A DNA stretch of 64,000 nucleotides, taken from assembly GCA_021838785.1 (NCBI GenBank), contig JAKCCV010000003.1, positions 82,001 to 146,000 of the forward strand, given 5' to 3'. A program made the translations under genes and the position numbers. Below, one piece after another: positions 45,644-53,526 of the stretch (position 1 is its first letter; the number at the start of each line of letters is the position of its first letter). The stretch is from Acidobacteriota bacterium (GTDB lineage Bacteria > Acidobacteriota > Terriglobia > UBA7540). The notes beneath the pieces are model-generated. The model had not been told where the DNA came from. It saw nothing but the letters and a program-made list of their open reading frames with translations, and ran no database searches.

Positions 45644-46635
45644 GCCGGCTGAACCTCCTGTTGGGGCGCCAGCCGCTTGACGTAAATCCGAGCCGCATCA
45701 CAGGCGATTTTGCGAACGCGGGCAATCAGCGCCACACGTTCGGTGACGCTGATGGCTCCGCGGGCATCGAGGATATTGAACAAGTGCGAGCACTTGAGAC
45801 CGAGTTCGTAAACCTTGCGGAGGGGAAAACGCCCAGGGCTCAAGGCGCTTAGGCTGGGCGACGAGGTGAGCGGAGAAGGTTCCGTACCCTCGACGCTCGC
45901 GCCCTTCGCCGCTTCGTAGGAGCCGAGCAGGCGAAGCGCCTCGGCCTCGTAAAGCTCGAACAGTTTTCGGCAAGTTACGGCATCAGCTTCTTCAAAATCA
46001 TATACCGAAAGTTCAAATTCCTCTTCGCGGCGTAGAGCCTCGTATTTCAGCGACTTATCCCACAAAACCTCAAACACATTATCAACATTTTGCAAAAAAG
46101 CGGCGATGCGCTCCATGCCGTAGGTCAGCTCCACAGAGATAAGCTCAAGGTCGAGCCCTCCGCACTGCTGAAAGTAGGTGAACTGGGTAATCTCAAGACC
46201 ATCCAGCATCACTTGCCATCCGATGCCCCAAGCGCCGAGGGTTGGTGATTCCCAGTTGTCCTCTTCAAAGCGAATATCGTGCTCGCCTAAAGCAATGCCC
46301 AGCGACTCCAGGCTTTGGAGATAAACATCTTGGATATCCTCGGGCGGTGGTTTAAGTATTACTTGAAATTGCGTGTGCTTGAGGAGACGGTTTGGGTTTT
46401 CACCGTAGCGGCCGTCCGCCGGTCGGCGCGAAGGCTGAACGTAGGCTACCTGCCAGCGCTGCCGCCCCAGGACGCGAAAAAACGTTTCCGGGCACATCGT
46501 ACCGGCGCCGACCTCAAGATCATAGGGCAGCGCCAGCACCGCGCCTTTCGCGGCCCAAAAATCGCTCAGCGCCCGAATGGCGTCCTGGAACGTTAGCGGA
46601 GCTTGGTCGGTTTGCTTAAGATGAGGTCGAGCCAT
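45640..46635 (-). CDS. glyQ: Glycyl-tRNA synthetase alpha subunit
   Basis: 331 aa. The class II core is clear: [21 protein letters not shown] near the N-terminus, [41 protein letters not shown] and [16 protein letters not shown]. It forms the catalytic half of the bacterial alpha2beta2 GlyRS. It starts 12 bases after the recO stop and overlaps glyS, so recO-glyQ-glyS form one operon. An AAGYANNRCTT motif in the QVILK codons lies at 46354. Confidence 0.96.
   Translation of the reverse strand: MARPHLKQTDQAPLTFQDAIRALSDFWAAKGAVLALPYDLEVGAGTMCPETFFRVLGRQRWQVAYVQPSRRPADGRYGENPNRLLKHTQFQVILKPPPEDIQDVYLQSLESLGIALGEHDIRFEEDNWESPTLGAWGIGWQVMLDGLEITQFTYFQQCGGLDLELISVELTYGMERIAAFLQNVDNVFEVLWDKSLKYEALRREEEFELSVYDFEEADAVTCRKLFELYEAEALRLLGSYEAAKGASVEGTEPSPLTSSPSLSALSPGRFPLRKVYELGLKCSHLFNILDARGAISVTERVALIARVRKIACDAARIYVKRLAPQQEVQPA
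46354..46364 (-). repeat. Solo AAGYANNRCTT motif inside glyQ
   Basis: Minus strand reads AAGTAATACTT within CAA GTA ATA CTT AAA. The encoded QVILK is conserved in GlyQ, so this is not an insertion. Confidence 0.4.
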
Positions 46636-46647
46636 AGTGGATGAGCT

Positions 46648-47394
46648 TCAGATTTCCTCCGCCAACAGCGCGCGGGTCACTAACTTTCTCTCCAGGTGAG
46701 TTTGAATTACTTCCTCAAGAAACAGCCGAAGTTGTTTTGCTCCGGCCGGAGCTTCTTGCCGGCGCAACCAGTCCTCCAATCGGGATCCACGCAGCGTTTC
46801 TCCCATGGCTCGAGCCTGGCGAGAGATTTCAACCGGCGTTGCCGGCCGACGACATTCCGCGCAATACAAACCATCCGATCCCTGACCGTAAAAAGCCCCG
46901 GCTTCGCCGAGCGACGTGCCACAACGCCCGCACTGGTTAAGGTGGGGCAGAAAGCCTCCCAAGCGGAGCATCCAGTAATTGAAATAGAGCAACGGCCGGG
47001 TGACCTCGCCCGAAGATTTCAATGCGCGCAGCACGGCCAAGAGCAGTCGGAAGGCGCGCTCGTTCACCTCGCGCTCCGGCAAAAAGCTCTCAGTCACTTC
47101 CGCCAGATATTGGGTTGCCACTTGAATCCGGTAATCGCGTTGGATGCTAAAAAACGATTCTATCACTTCTGCGGAATTTAGGCGCTGCAAGTCGCGGTTC
47201 TCACGCTCAAAAACCCAGGCTCGAATGTAGCTCAAAGGCTCAAGAGCGCTTCCGAAACGGCTTCGGGTGCGCTGTGCGCCCGAGGCCGCCACACGGCACC
47301 GCCCCAGACTTCGCGTGAGAAGCGAGGCGATCTTGTCCGTCTCACCCAAGCGATGCGTCCGCAAAACGACGGCCTCGGTTTCAACCACAGGCAT
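46648..47394 (-). CDS. recO: DNA repair protein RecO
   Basis: 248 aa. The N-terminal OB-fold starts MPVVETEAVVLRTHRLGETD, as in RecO of most bacteria. A central zinc site is present (CGRCGTSL...YCAECRR, four Cys), and helical regions follow. RecO loads RecA onto SSB-coated DNA with RecR. It heads the recO-glyQ-glyS operon. Confidence 0.92.
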   Translation of the reverse strand: MPVVETEAVVLRTHRLGETDKIASLLTRSLGRCRVAASGAQRTRSRFGSALEPLSYIRAWVFERENRDLQRLNSAEVIESFFSIQRDYRIQVATQYLAEVTESFLPEREVNERAFRLLLAVLRALKSSGEVTRPLLYFNYWMLRLGGFLPHLNQCGRCGTSLGEAGAFYGQGSDGLYCAECRRPATPVEISRQARAMGETLRGSRLEDWLRRQEAPAGAKQLRLFLEEVIQTHLERKLVTRALLAEEI

Positions 47395-48135
47395 CGAGCA
47401 ACCCGGATCACTGAATTCTCCGCAGGCGCAGCCCTTAAAGATAGCACAGAGCGAGGGTTCTGTCCCCTGTGGCGGACGAAAGCTGCCACCCTCGCCCCTC
47501 GGATGACAGTAAGTCCGTGAATTGGATTCTCACCGCGTGTAACCGTCACTTATTCACCGCGTAGAGAGACCGTATCTGCCTGATAATGCATGACCTGTCA
47601 GGCGGCTGTGGAAAAATCGGATGGCGGTGTGGAAATAACATTATGTTAACCATGTGGCGTTGGCCTAAAACATTATCAGACATTCCTGTGGATAGAATTT
47701 CAGCGGCCGAGGTTCCACGCCGAGAAGATGCGGAAAGCCGCGCCAAGGCCGCTTATAGAATTCGCGAAGTGACCCAGGAACCGGCGGGCCAGGCAATCAC
47801 CTTCGGCGACAGAGCCACCATTTTGCTGGCACCACCTACCGACTGGAAAATCATTGTCATAAGATTGGGATAAGACCCGAGATATTCTTCGGCCAATTCC
47901 CTGCCCCCCACAAAGAAGGCAGTGGAGAGAGCGTCTCCCTGGGTGGCACCAACGGAGACGACCGTCACGGAGAGGGCTGGCTGCGCTCGAGCTAGGTGGC
48001 GAAGCAACGGCTCAAAAGAATGGTAGTCAGCCAACGCGATGGACTGGTGGGCTGGAGAATTAAACGGAGCGAGCCGGCAGCCTTGCAAATCGGGAAGCAG
48101 GCAAGGTAGTATCCCGAAGCGCGGAGGCGGCTCAG
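47395..48135. other. Long gene-poor stretch with DnaA-box-like 9-mers
   Basis: No convincing gene in about 740 bases; two opposing open frames of about 100 codons (47586-47873 and 47753-48088) overlap each other and match nothing I know. Four DnaA-box-like 9-mers lie within 145 bases: TTATTCACC (47551), TGTGGAAAA (47607), TGTGGAAAT (47628) and TGTGGATAG (47687). The same 145 bases hold locally AT-rich runs such as AACATTATGTTAAC. Confidence 0.5.
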
Positions 48136-49110
48136 GTGGCCATGAAGCGGGTGGATGTGGTCGGGATTGGCCTCAATGCCACGGACACGGTGCTCATTGT
48201 GCGCGAATTTCCTCCCTTGGGCGGCAAGGAACGCGCGCTTCAGATTTCGAGGCAGGCGGGGGGGCAGGTCGCCACGGCGCTGGTCACGTCGCAACGACTC
48301 GGCCTGCAAACCCGTTATATTGGCAAAGTGGGCGGCGACAGTGCCGGCCGGTTTCAACTGGAAAGTTTACGTAGCGAAGGCGTGGAGACGCGTTACGTGC
48401 GGCGGGTACGGCAGGCGCCGACCCAACTTGGGTTGATTATTGTGGATCAGGCAACCGGCGAGCGGACAGTTTTCTGGGACCGCGACCCCCGGCTGGCGCT
48501 CCGTCCCCAAGAGGTGCCCCGGCAAGCGGTTTGTTCCGCGCGCGCCTTGCACGTGGACGGCTGCGACGTGGAGGCGTGTCTTGAAGCGGCACTCTGGGCA
48601 AAACAGGCCGGCATTCCGGTGGTGGCTGACCTGGACACGGTGTATAAGAATGTGGAGCGGCTTTTTCCGCTGATAAATTGCCTGATTGCCTCGGCCAACT
48701 TTTTGCCGGCGGTGACGGGCACCAATGACCCGTTCAAGGTCTTGGAAACCATGGCCCGCGAATACGGGATTCGCATGGCAGGAATGACGCTGGGACGGGA
48801 CGGAGCGCTCGCCTATTCCGAGGGACGATTTTACTATTCGCCCGGGTTTGTGGTGGAGACCGTGGACACGACCGGCGCGGGGGATGTTTTCCACGGCGCT
48901 TTTATTTACGGCATGTTGCGAGGTTGGCCGCTCGAGCGGCGACTGGAATTTTCCAATGCCATGGCGGCGCTCAATTGCACGGCCGTAGGGGCACGGGGAG
49001 GGATTGCCACGCTTCAGGCCGCCCAAAAACTCATGCGGACGGGAAGGCGCCATCGGAACCGACAATATGAAGTCATGGCGAAATCCAAAATCGCCGTACG
49101 GTCGGAATGA
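48136..49110 (+). CDS. PfkB-family carbohydrate kinase
   Basis: 324 aa starting at GTG 48136, 8 bases after GGAGG; an ATG two codons later is an alternative. PfkB signatures: the N-terminal G-G-ATA-like segment GGQVATALVTSQRLG, NADP-like YIGKVGGDSAG, and the C-terminal DTTGAGDVFHGAF with the catalytic Asp. Ribokinase or 2-keto-3-deoxygluconate kinase-like roles are possible; the substrate is not determined. It is followed on the same strand by an SDR gene after 49 bases. Confidence 0.88.
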   Translation: MAMKRVDVVGIGLNATDTVLIVREFPPLGGKERALQISRQAGGQVATALVTSQRLGLQTRYIGKVGGDSAGRFQLESLRSEGVETRYVRRVRQAPTQLGLIIVDQATGERTVFWDRDPRLALRPQEVPRQAVCSARALHVDGCDVEACLEAALWAKQAGIPVVADLDTVYKNVERLFPLINCLIASANFLPAVTGTNDPFKVLETMAREYGIRMAGMTLGRDGALAYSEGRFYYSPGFVVETVDTTGAGDVFHGAFIYGMLRGWPLERRLEFSNAMAALNCTAVGARGGIATLQAAQKLMRTGRRHRNRQYEVMAKSKIAVRSE

Positions 49111-49159
49111 GATCTTAACCTGCAATCATCGGACAAAAGGAAGAAGGATTTAGCCTGTC

Positions 49160-49951
49160 ATGAGCGAGCGGGGTTACGCCTTAATTACCGGTGCATCGAG
49201 CGGGATTGGCGAATGTTTTGCCAAGGCGCTTGCGGCGCGGCATCAAAACCTGTTTGTGGTGGCGCGCTCGCGCGAGAAACTCGAGAAGTTGGCCGCGGAA
49301 CTGGGCCGGACACACGGCGTGCAGGTGGAAGTGGTCGCCACCGATCTCAGTGAAAGCGGGGCGGGAGCGCGGTTGGCTGAGCTGATCGAGCGGCAGGGTT
49401 GGCCGATTGACCTGTTGGTCAACAATGCGGCTTTTGGGGCGCGAGGTGAATTTTGGCGTCTTCCCTTGGACCGGCAAATGGAGATGCTGCGGCTCAACGT
49501 GGAAGCGGTGGTGGAGCTGACCTACCACTTGTTGCCTTGCATGATTGGCCGGCCGAGCACCGGAATTATTAACGTTTCCTCAACCGCAGGATTTCAGCCG
49601 ATTCCTTACACGGCCTTGTATGCGGCCACCAAAGCCTTCATCACCAGCTTCTCCATGGCTTTGCGCGAGGAGGTGCGACCATATGGAATCAAGGTGGTGA
49701 CCCTTTGCCCCGGAGGCACCCGCACCAATTTTTTTGTGGCCGGGGATTATGGTTCGCGCAGCCTGCCGGGCGGCCTTCAGGCGCCGGAAGAAGTGGTCGG
49801 GGCAGCACTGAAGGCTCTGGATCGAGGCGGCGGTTTGGTCATTCCTCGCGCCCTCAACAAGCTGTCGGTTTTCGTCCAGCGCTTTCTGCCGCGCAGCGTG
49901 GTCGCGCGCATCGCCGGCAACGTTTTTCGGCCACCTCAATCCAAAGCTTGA
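49160..49951 (+). CDS. Short-chain dehydrogenase/reductase
   Basis: 263 aa. The Rossmann motif is TGASSGIGE at residues 10-18, NNAAFG follows near residue 88, catalytic Ser is in NVSSTAG and the YxxxK pair is in YAATKAF. The C-terminal segment matches the DltE/YqjQ-like classical SDR subfamily (COG0300). The substrate is unknown. It converges with kdsC across a family B repeat. Confidence 0.9.
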   Translation: MSERGYALITGASSGIGECFAKALAARHQNLFVVARSREKLEKLAAELGRTHGVQVEVVATDLSESGAGARLAELIERQGWPIDLLVNNAAFGARGEFWRLPLDRQMEMLRLNVEAVVELTYHLLPCMIGRPSTGIINVSSTAGFQPIPYTALYAATKAFITSFSMALREEVRPYGIKVVTLCPGGTRTNFFVAGDYGSRSLPGGLQAPEEVVGAALKALDRGGGLVIPRALNKLSVFVQRFLPRSVVARIAGNVFRPPQSKA

Positions 49952-49988
49952 CGCCGCTACCCGTCATCTGGTTCCTGTTGCGATGTCG

Positions 49989-50032
49989 CACGGGCGTCGC
50001 GCCCGTGACCAAACACGGCCAGGATGGCCGTG
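49989..50032. repeat. Dispersed hairpin repeat, family B, copy 2
   Basis: Two perfect 8-bp stems in tandem: CACGGGCG-TCG-CGCCCGTG (49989-50007) and CACGGCCA-GGA-TGGCCGTG (50014-50032). It lies between the convergent SDR and kdsC genes. Confidence 0.75.
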
Positions 50033-50048
50033 CCACGAATGCTCCACG

Positions 50049-50624
50049 CTAGCCCGCAGCCCGCAGCCGTGGTCCTTGGCCGAAATAGCTTTGCAAGACA
50101 GCCTTCCACTTTCCTTGGGCTTGCAGGATCAGTTCGACCACTTCGCGCACGGCGCCACCGCCGCCCGGAGCTTCCGTCCAATAATGGACGTGCTTCTTCA
50201 GCCAAACACTTCCGTTTGCGACCCCCACCGCCAAGCCAGCGCGGCGAAGGATTGGCAAGTCCACCAAATCATCGCCCACGTAACAGACCTCCGCGTCGCG
50301 CACCTTGGCGGCACGCAACACTTCTTCGTATGGCATCAGTTTGTCGAGCGCCGCTTCGCGCAAGAAATCAATTTGCAACTCTTTCGCCCGGTAGCGCACG
50401 ATGGGCGACTTGCGGCCGCTGATGATGCCGGTTTGAAGCCCGGCCTGCCGCGCAAAGCGCAGGCCAAGCCCGTCGCGCGAGTGAAAGGTTTTGGTTTCGA
50501 TAAGGCCTTCCCGCCCGTCAGGGACATAGTAGATTCGGCCATCGGTCAAAACGCCATCCATGTCCATCAACAGCAATTTGATGCGCTCGGCTCGCTCTCG
50601 CAAGGACCGCGACACACGTTGCAT
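50049..50624 (-). CDS. kdsC: KDO 8-phosphate phosphatase KdsC
   Basis: 191 aa from ATG 50624 (MQRVSRSLRERAERIK). The HAD motif I reads MDMDGVLTDGRI, followed by FHSRDGLGLRFARQAG, ISGRKSPIV (motif II) and VGDDLVDLPILRRAG (motif IV), the standard KdsC layout without a cap domain. It dephosphorylates KDO-8-P to KDO. It lies 80 bases downstream of kdsD on the same strand. Confidence 0.94.
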   Translation of the reverse strand: MQRVSRSLRERAERIKLLLMDMDGVLTDGRIYYVPDGREGLIETKTFHSRDGLGLRFARQAGLQTGIISGRKSPIVRYRAKELQIDFLREAALDKLMPYEEVLRAAKVRDAEVCYVGDDLVDLPILRRAGLAVGVANGSVWLKKHVHYWTEAPGGGGAVREVVELILQAQGKWKAVLQSYFGQGPRLRAAG

Positions 50625-50704
50625 GGGTCTCCTGTTCCTTTCCGTAGGGTGTCGCCCGGCTCGTGTTCCCTGGGACCTCAAGATGGTCGGCGCGGGCTCG
50701 GACT

Positions 50705-51664
50705 TCAAATCATTTCGGTGGACCAGAGATCGTGGAGGTGGACCACCCCTTCGAGCTTCCCTTCCCCATCCACCACCAAGAGCGCCGTGATGCGACGTGC
50801 TTCCATCAGCGCCAGAGCCCGGGTGGCCATTTCTTTTCGCGCGATGGTGAGAGGGGACGAAGTCATTAGCTCGCGCGCCGTTAAGGCAAAGCAGCGCTCG
50901 CCTTGGCGTTCGAGCGTGCGCCGCAAATCTCCATCGGTGATGATTCCCAGCAATTGCTGGTCGGGATTGACGACCGCGGCGTGCCCCAACCCTTTGCGGC
51001 TCATCTCGTAGATCACTTCCGAGAGCCGAGCCGAGGGGCCAACCCGCGGCACGGCTTCGCCGGTGTGCATCACATTTTCAACCCGGCGAAGGCGAACCCC
51101 GAGGCCGCCGCCCGGATGGAGCGCCGCGTAATCCTCTTCCGTAAAGCCGCGGATTTCAAGTAGGGCCATGGCCAGCGCGTCGCCCAAGGCGAGCATCGCC
51201 GTGGTGGAAGCGGTGGGGGCAAGGCCAAGCGGGCAAGCCTCCTGGCGAATGCCCACATCCAAAACCACATCGCTTGCCTGGGCGAGGGTAGATTCGGTTC
51301 GGCCGGTCAACGAGATTAGAGGAATGGCCAATCGCTTGACCGTATCCAGCAAACGCAGCAGCTCTTCGGTTTCACCGCTATAACTGAGCGCGATCAGGAC
51401 ATCGCCCTTCACCAGGCGACCTAAATCGCCGTGCAGGGCTTCGGCCGGGTGGAGAAAAAACGACGGGGTGCCCGTGCTCGAAAGCGTGGCGGAAATTTTC
51501 TGCCCGATGAGGCCCGATTTTCCCATGCCGGCCACGACCACCCGTCCTCGGCAGTCCACCATGATTTGCACGGCGCGCTCAAACCGTTCATCGAGACGTT
51601 CCGTGAGGTCGGCGAGCGCGCGGGCCTCAATGCGCAGCACTTTGCGAGCTGTTTCCAGGCTCAT
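50705..51664 (-). CDS. kdsD: Arabinose-5-phosphate isomerase KdsD
   Basis: 319 aa. The N-terminal SIS domain has VAGMGKSGLIGQKISATLSS and PAEALHGDLG with the substrate-binding Ser/Lys; the C-terminal half holds two CBS domains. It converts ribulose-5-P to arabinose-5-P, the first committed step toward KDO. The kdsD-kdsC order is as in many gram-negative bacteria. Confidence 0.94.
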   Translation of the reverse strand: MSLETARKVLRIEARALADLTERLDERFERAVQIMVDCRGRVVVAGMGKSGLIGQKISATLSSTGTPSFFLHPAEALHGDLGRLVKGDVLIALSYSGETEELLRLLDTVKRLAIPLISLTGRTESTLAQASDVVLDVGIRQEACPLGLAPTASTTAMLALGDALAMALLEIRGFTEEDYAALHPGGGLGVRLRRVENVMHTGEAVPRVGPSARLSEVIYEMSRKGLGHAAVVNPDQQLLGIITDGDLRRTLERQGERCFALTARELMTSSPLTIARKEMATRALALMEARRITALLVVDGEGKLEGVVHLHDLWSTEMI

Positions 51665-51759
51665 GGTGGTTTCTGCATCTTAACACACCGCCACGGCGGC
51701 TGCGGGGTCGAAGCGAGCGCCCGGCGCTCTCGGTTAGTTTCCCCGAACCTCGCGCGGGC

Positions 51760-53340
51760 TCACTCAGGTCGCGACGCCTGTTCGATGAACTGGTTAATGT
51801 TGCGACAGAGCACGGGCAAAGCCTTCGGATTCAGATAGAGCATGTGCCCACAGTGGTAGTAGTCCATGGTGATGCGATGCCAAGCCCCTTTCGGCAGCGT
51901 CGTGTGGCGCAGGGTGTATTCGGTGGCAAAAAACGGGGTCGCCATATCAAAATAACCGTTGTTGAGCATCAATTGCATTCCGGGATCATTTCCCATGGCG
52001 CGGGCCAGCGCCGGCGCCACATTCAAGAACATGGAGCCGCCTCCCAGCAACCGCTGAACGGGCGGATTGTATTTCCAGTTCCACTCGCTGTTAACTTTAT
52101 AACTGAGTTGGGTGTAGTGGCGCTGGCTCGTGTAGTGCAAGTGCCGCTCGACATAGTCGTTAAAGCTGGCGGTCAGCGCGCCCATGATGGCGCTCGACGT
52201 CGCGCCGGCCGAAGTGAAGCCGTTAATGGGCAAGAGCGGCTGGAGCTCATCCAAGGTATAGCGCGCGTCGTAGCGCCCCGTGGCCGCGTCCGCAGAGCCC
52301 AAGACGCGCCTTCGGAACAACCGCAAGGAGACGCGAAGATCGGCCTTCAAACAAAGCGACGCGGGCAAGCCTGTCAGCGCCGCAAGTTCACGGGCGACGG
52401 TTTGGCGCTGGGCGGCGGTCAGCGCCGAGCCTTGGAACAACGCCGTGGCATAAGGGCCGGCGGCGAAGGCTTCCGCCTTTTGGACCAACGCCGGCAGGCT
52501 GGCCGGCTCCGGATGTAATCGGTGATGGTACCAAGCAGCGGCGGCGTAGGATGGCAAATAGAGAATGAAAGGCAGGTCGTCGCCGGGCGCGAACGTGATG
52601 GTGGGGAAATTCAGCACGGTGGAGCAAAGAATCACGCCGTTCAGATAAATTCCATGTTGGATAAGTTCCTGCGCCAGCACGGCGGAGCGCGTGGTTCCGT
52701 AACTCTCTCCCAGTAAAAATTTGGGCGAATTCCAGCGATGATATTTGGAGATGTAGCGCTCGATGAATTGCGTGAAGGCGTTCGCATCCTGCCGGACGCC
52801 GTAAAACATTTTTGGCGTTCCTTTGGGCGAAAGAATGCGGCTGTAGCCCGTGCCCACGGCATCGACAAATACCAGGTCGGTCGAAGCAAGAAGGGTATCG
52901 GGATTAGGTTCCATCTGGTAGGGCGGCCGCACGGCGAGTGGGTTGCCAGGCTGCGGCCAAACAATTTTCCTCGGCCCAAAACCGCCAAAATCCACCAGCG
53001 CCGAGGCCGCGCCGGGTCCGCCGTTGTAACTGAAAGTTACCGGGCGCCGGCTGAGATGTCGGACGCCATCCTTGGTATAGGCGATGTAAAACATTTCAGC
53101 CGTCGGTTGGTTTTTATCATTGCGTAGAATGATGGTTCCCGCCGTGGCCGTGTAAGCCAATGGCTGACCGGCAATCATCACCGTGTGATGGGTTGAAACC
53201 GCCCGCTCCTTGGGTGGACGCTTGGCTTTCGCCTCGGCGGCGGGTCTGTGTTGGGCCGATGGTTTAACAGTCTTGCTCTTCGCCATTCCCGAAACGGCGA
53301 TGAGCAGAGTAAAAAGCAAGGACGCCAAAGTCACACGCAT
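51760..53340 (-). CDS. Secreted S10 serine carboxypeptidase
   Basis: 526 aa from ATG 53340 (MRVTLASLLFTLLIAVSGM), which has GGAGGGA seven bases upstream; a start at 53355 would cover that signal. After the signal peptide a Lys-rich linker leads into the S10 domain. The oxyanion segment reads SYNGGPGAAS (usually NGGPGSSS), the nucleophile is in LLGESYGTTR, and the catalytic His is in YYHCGHMLY. Family members cleave C-terminal residues at acidic pH. Periplasmic or secreted. Confidence 0.9.
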   Translation of the reverse strand: MRVTLASLLFTLLIAVSGMAKSKTVKPSAQHRPAAEAKAKRPPKERAVSTHHTVMIAGQPLAYTATAGTIILRNDKNQPTAEMFYIAYTKDGVRHLSRRPVTFSYNGGPGAASALVDFGGFGPRKIVWPQPGNPLAVRPPYQMEPNPDTLLASTDLVFVDAVGTGYSRILSPKGTPKMFYGVRQDANAFTQFIERYISKYHRWNSPKFLLGESYGTTRSAVLAQELIQHGIYLNGVILCSTVLNFPTITFAPGDDLPFILYLPSYAAAAWYHHRLHPEPASLPALVQKAEAFAAGPYATALFQGSALTAAQRQTVARELAALTGLPASLCLKADLRVSLRLFRRRVLGSADAATGRYDARYTLDELQPLLPINGFTSAGATSSAIMGALTASFNDYVERHLHYTSQRHYTQLSYKVNSEWNWKYNPPVQRLLGGGSMFLNVAPALARAMGNDPGMQLMLNNGYFDMATPFFATEYTLRHTTLPKGAWHRITMDYYHCGHMLYLNPKALPVLCRNINQFIEQASRPE

Positions 53341-53526
53341 CAACATTCCCTCCATTTATAGGTTGCACTTTCTAAAGCTTCGGTTATCCGGTTTTTTTGC
53401 GAGCCTGCGCGGCAGCGAAGATTCGCGGCGCGGTCAACTTGCGCCGACAGCCACGCGATCCACTGGTCGGCACGGTCCTCGAGGGCGTTAGTTCGCGACC
53501 GGCGTCCATGGACGCGAGCGGAGCCG

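Noticed and set aside
47586-48088. Two opposing open frames of about 95 and 111 codons in the recO-PfkB gap
   Set aside because: They overlap each other antisense, lack ribosome-binding sites and match nothing I know; treated as gene-free, though a decayed gene cannot be excluded.
50640-50704. GTCGGCGCGGGCTCGGAC-like sequence between kdsD and kdsC
   Set aside because: Resembles a broken family A core, but the palindrome is lost; not counted as a copy.
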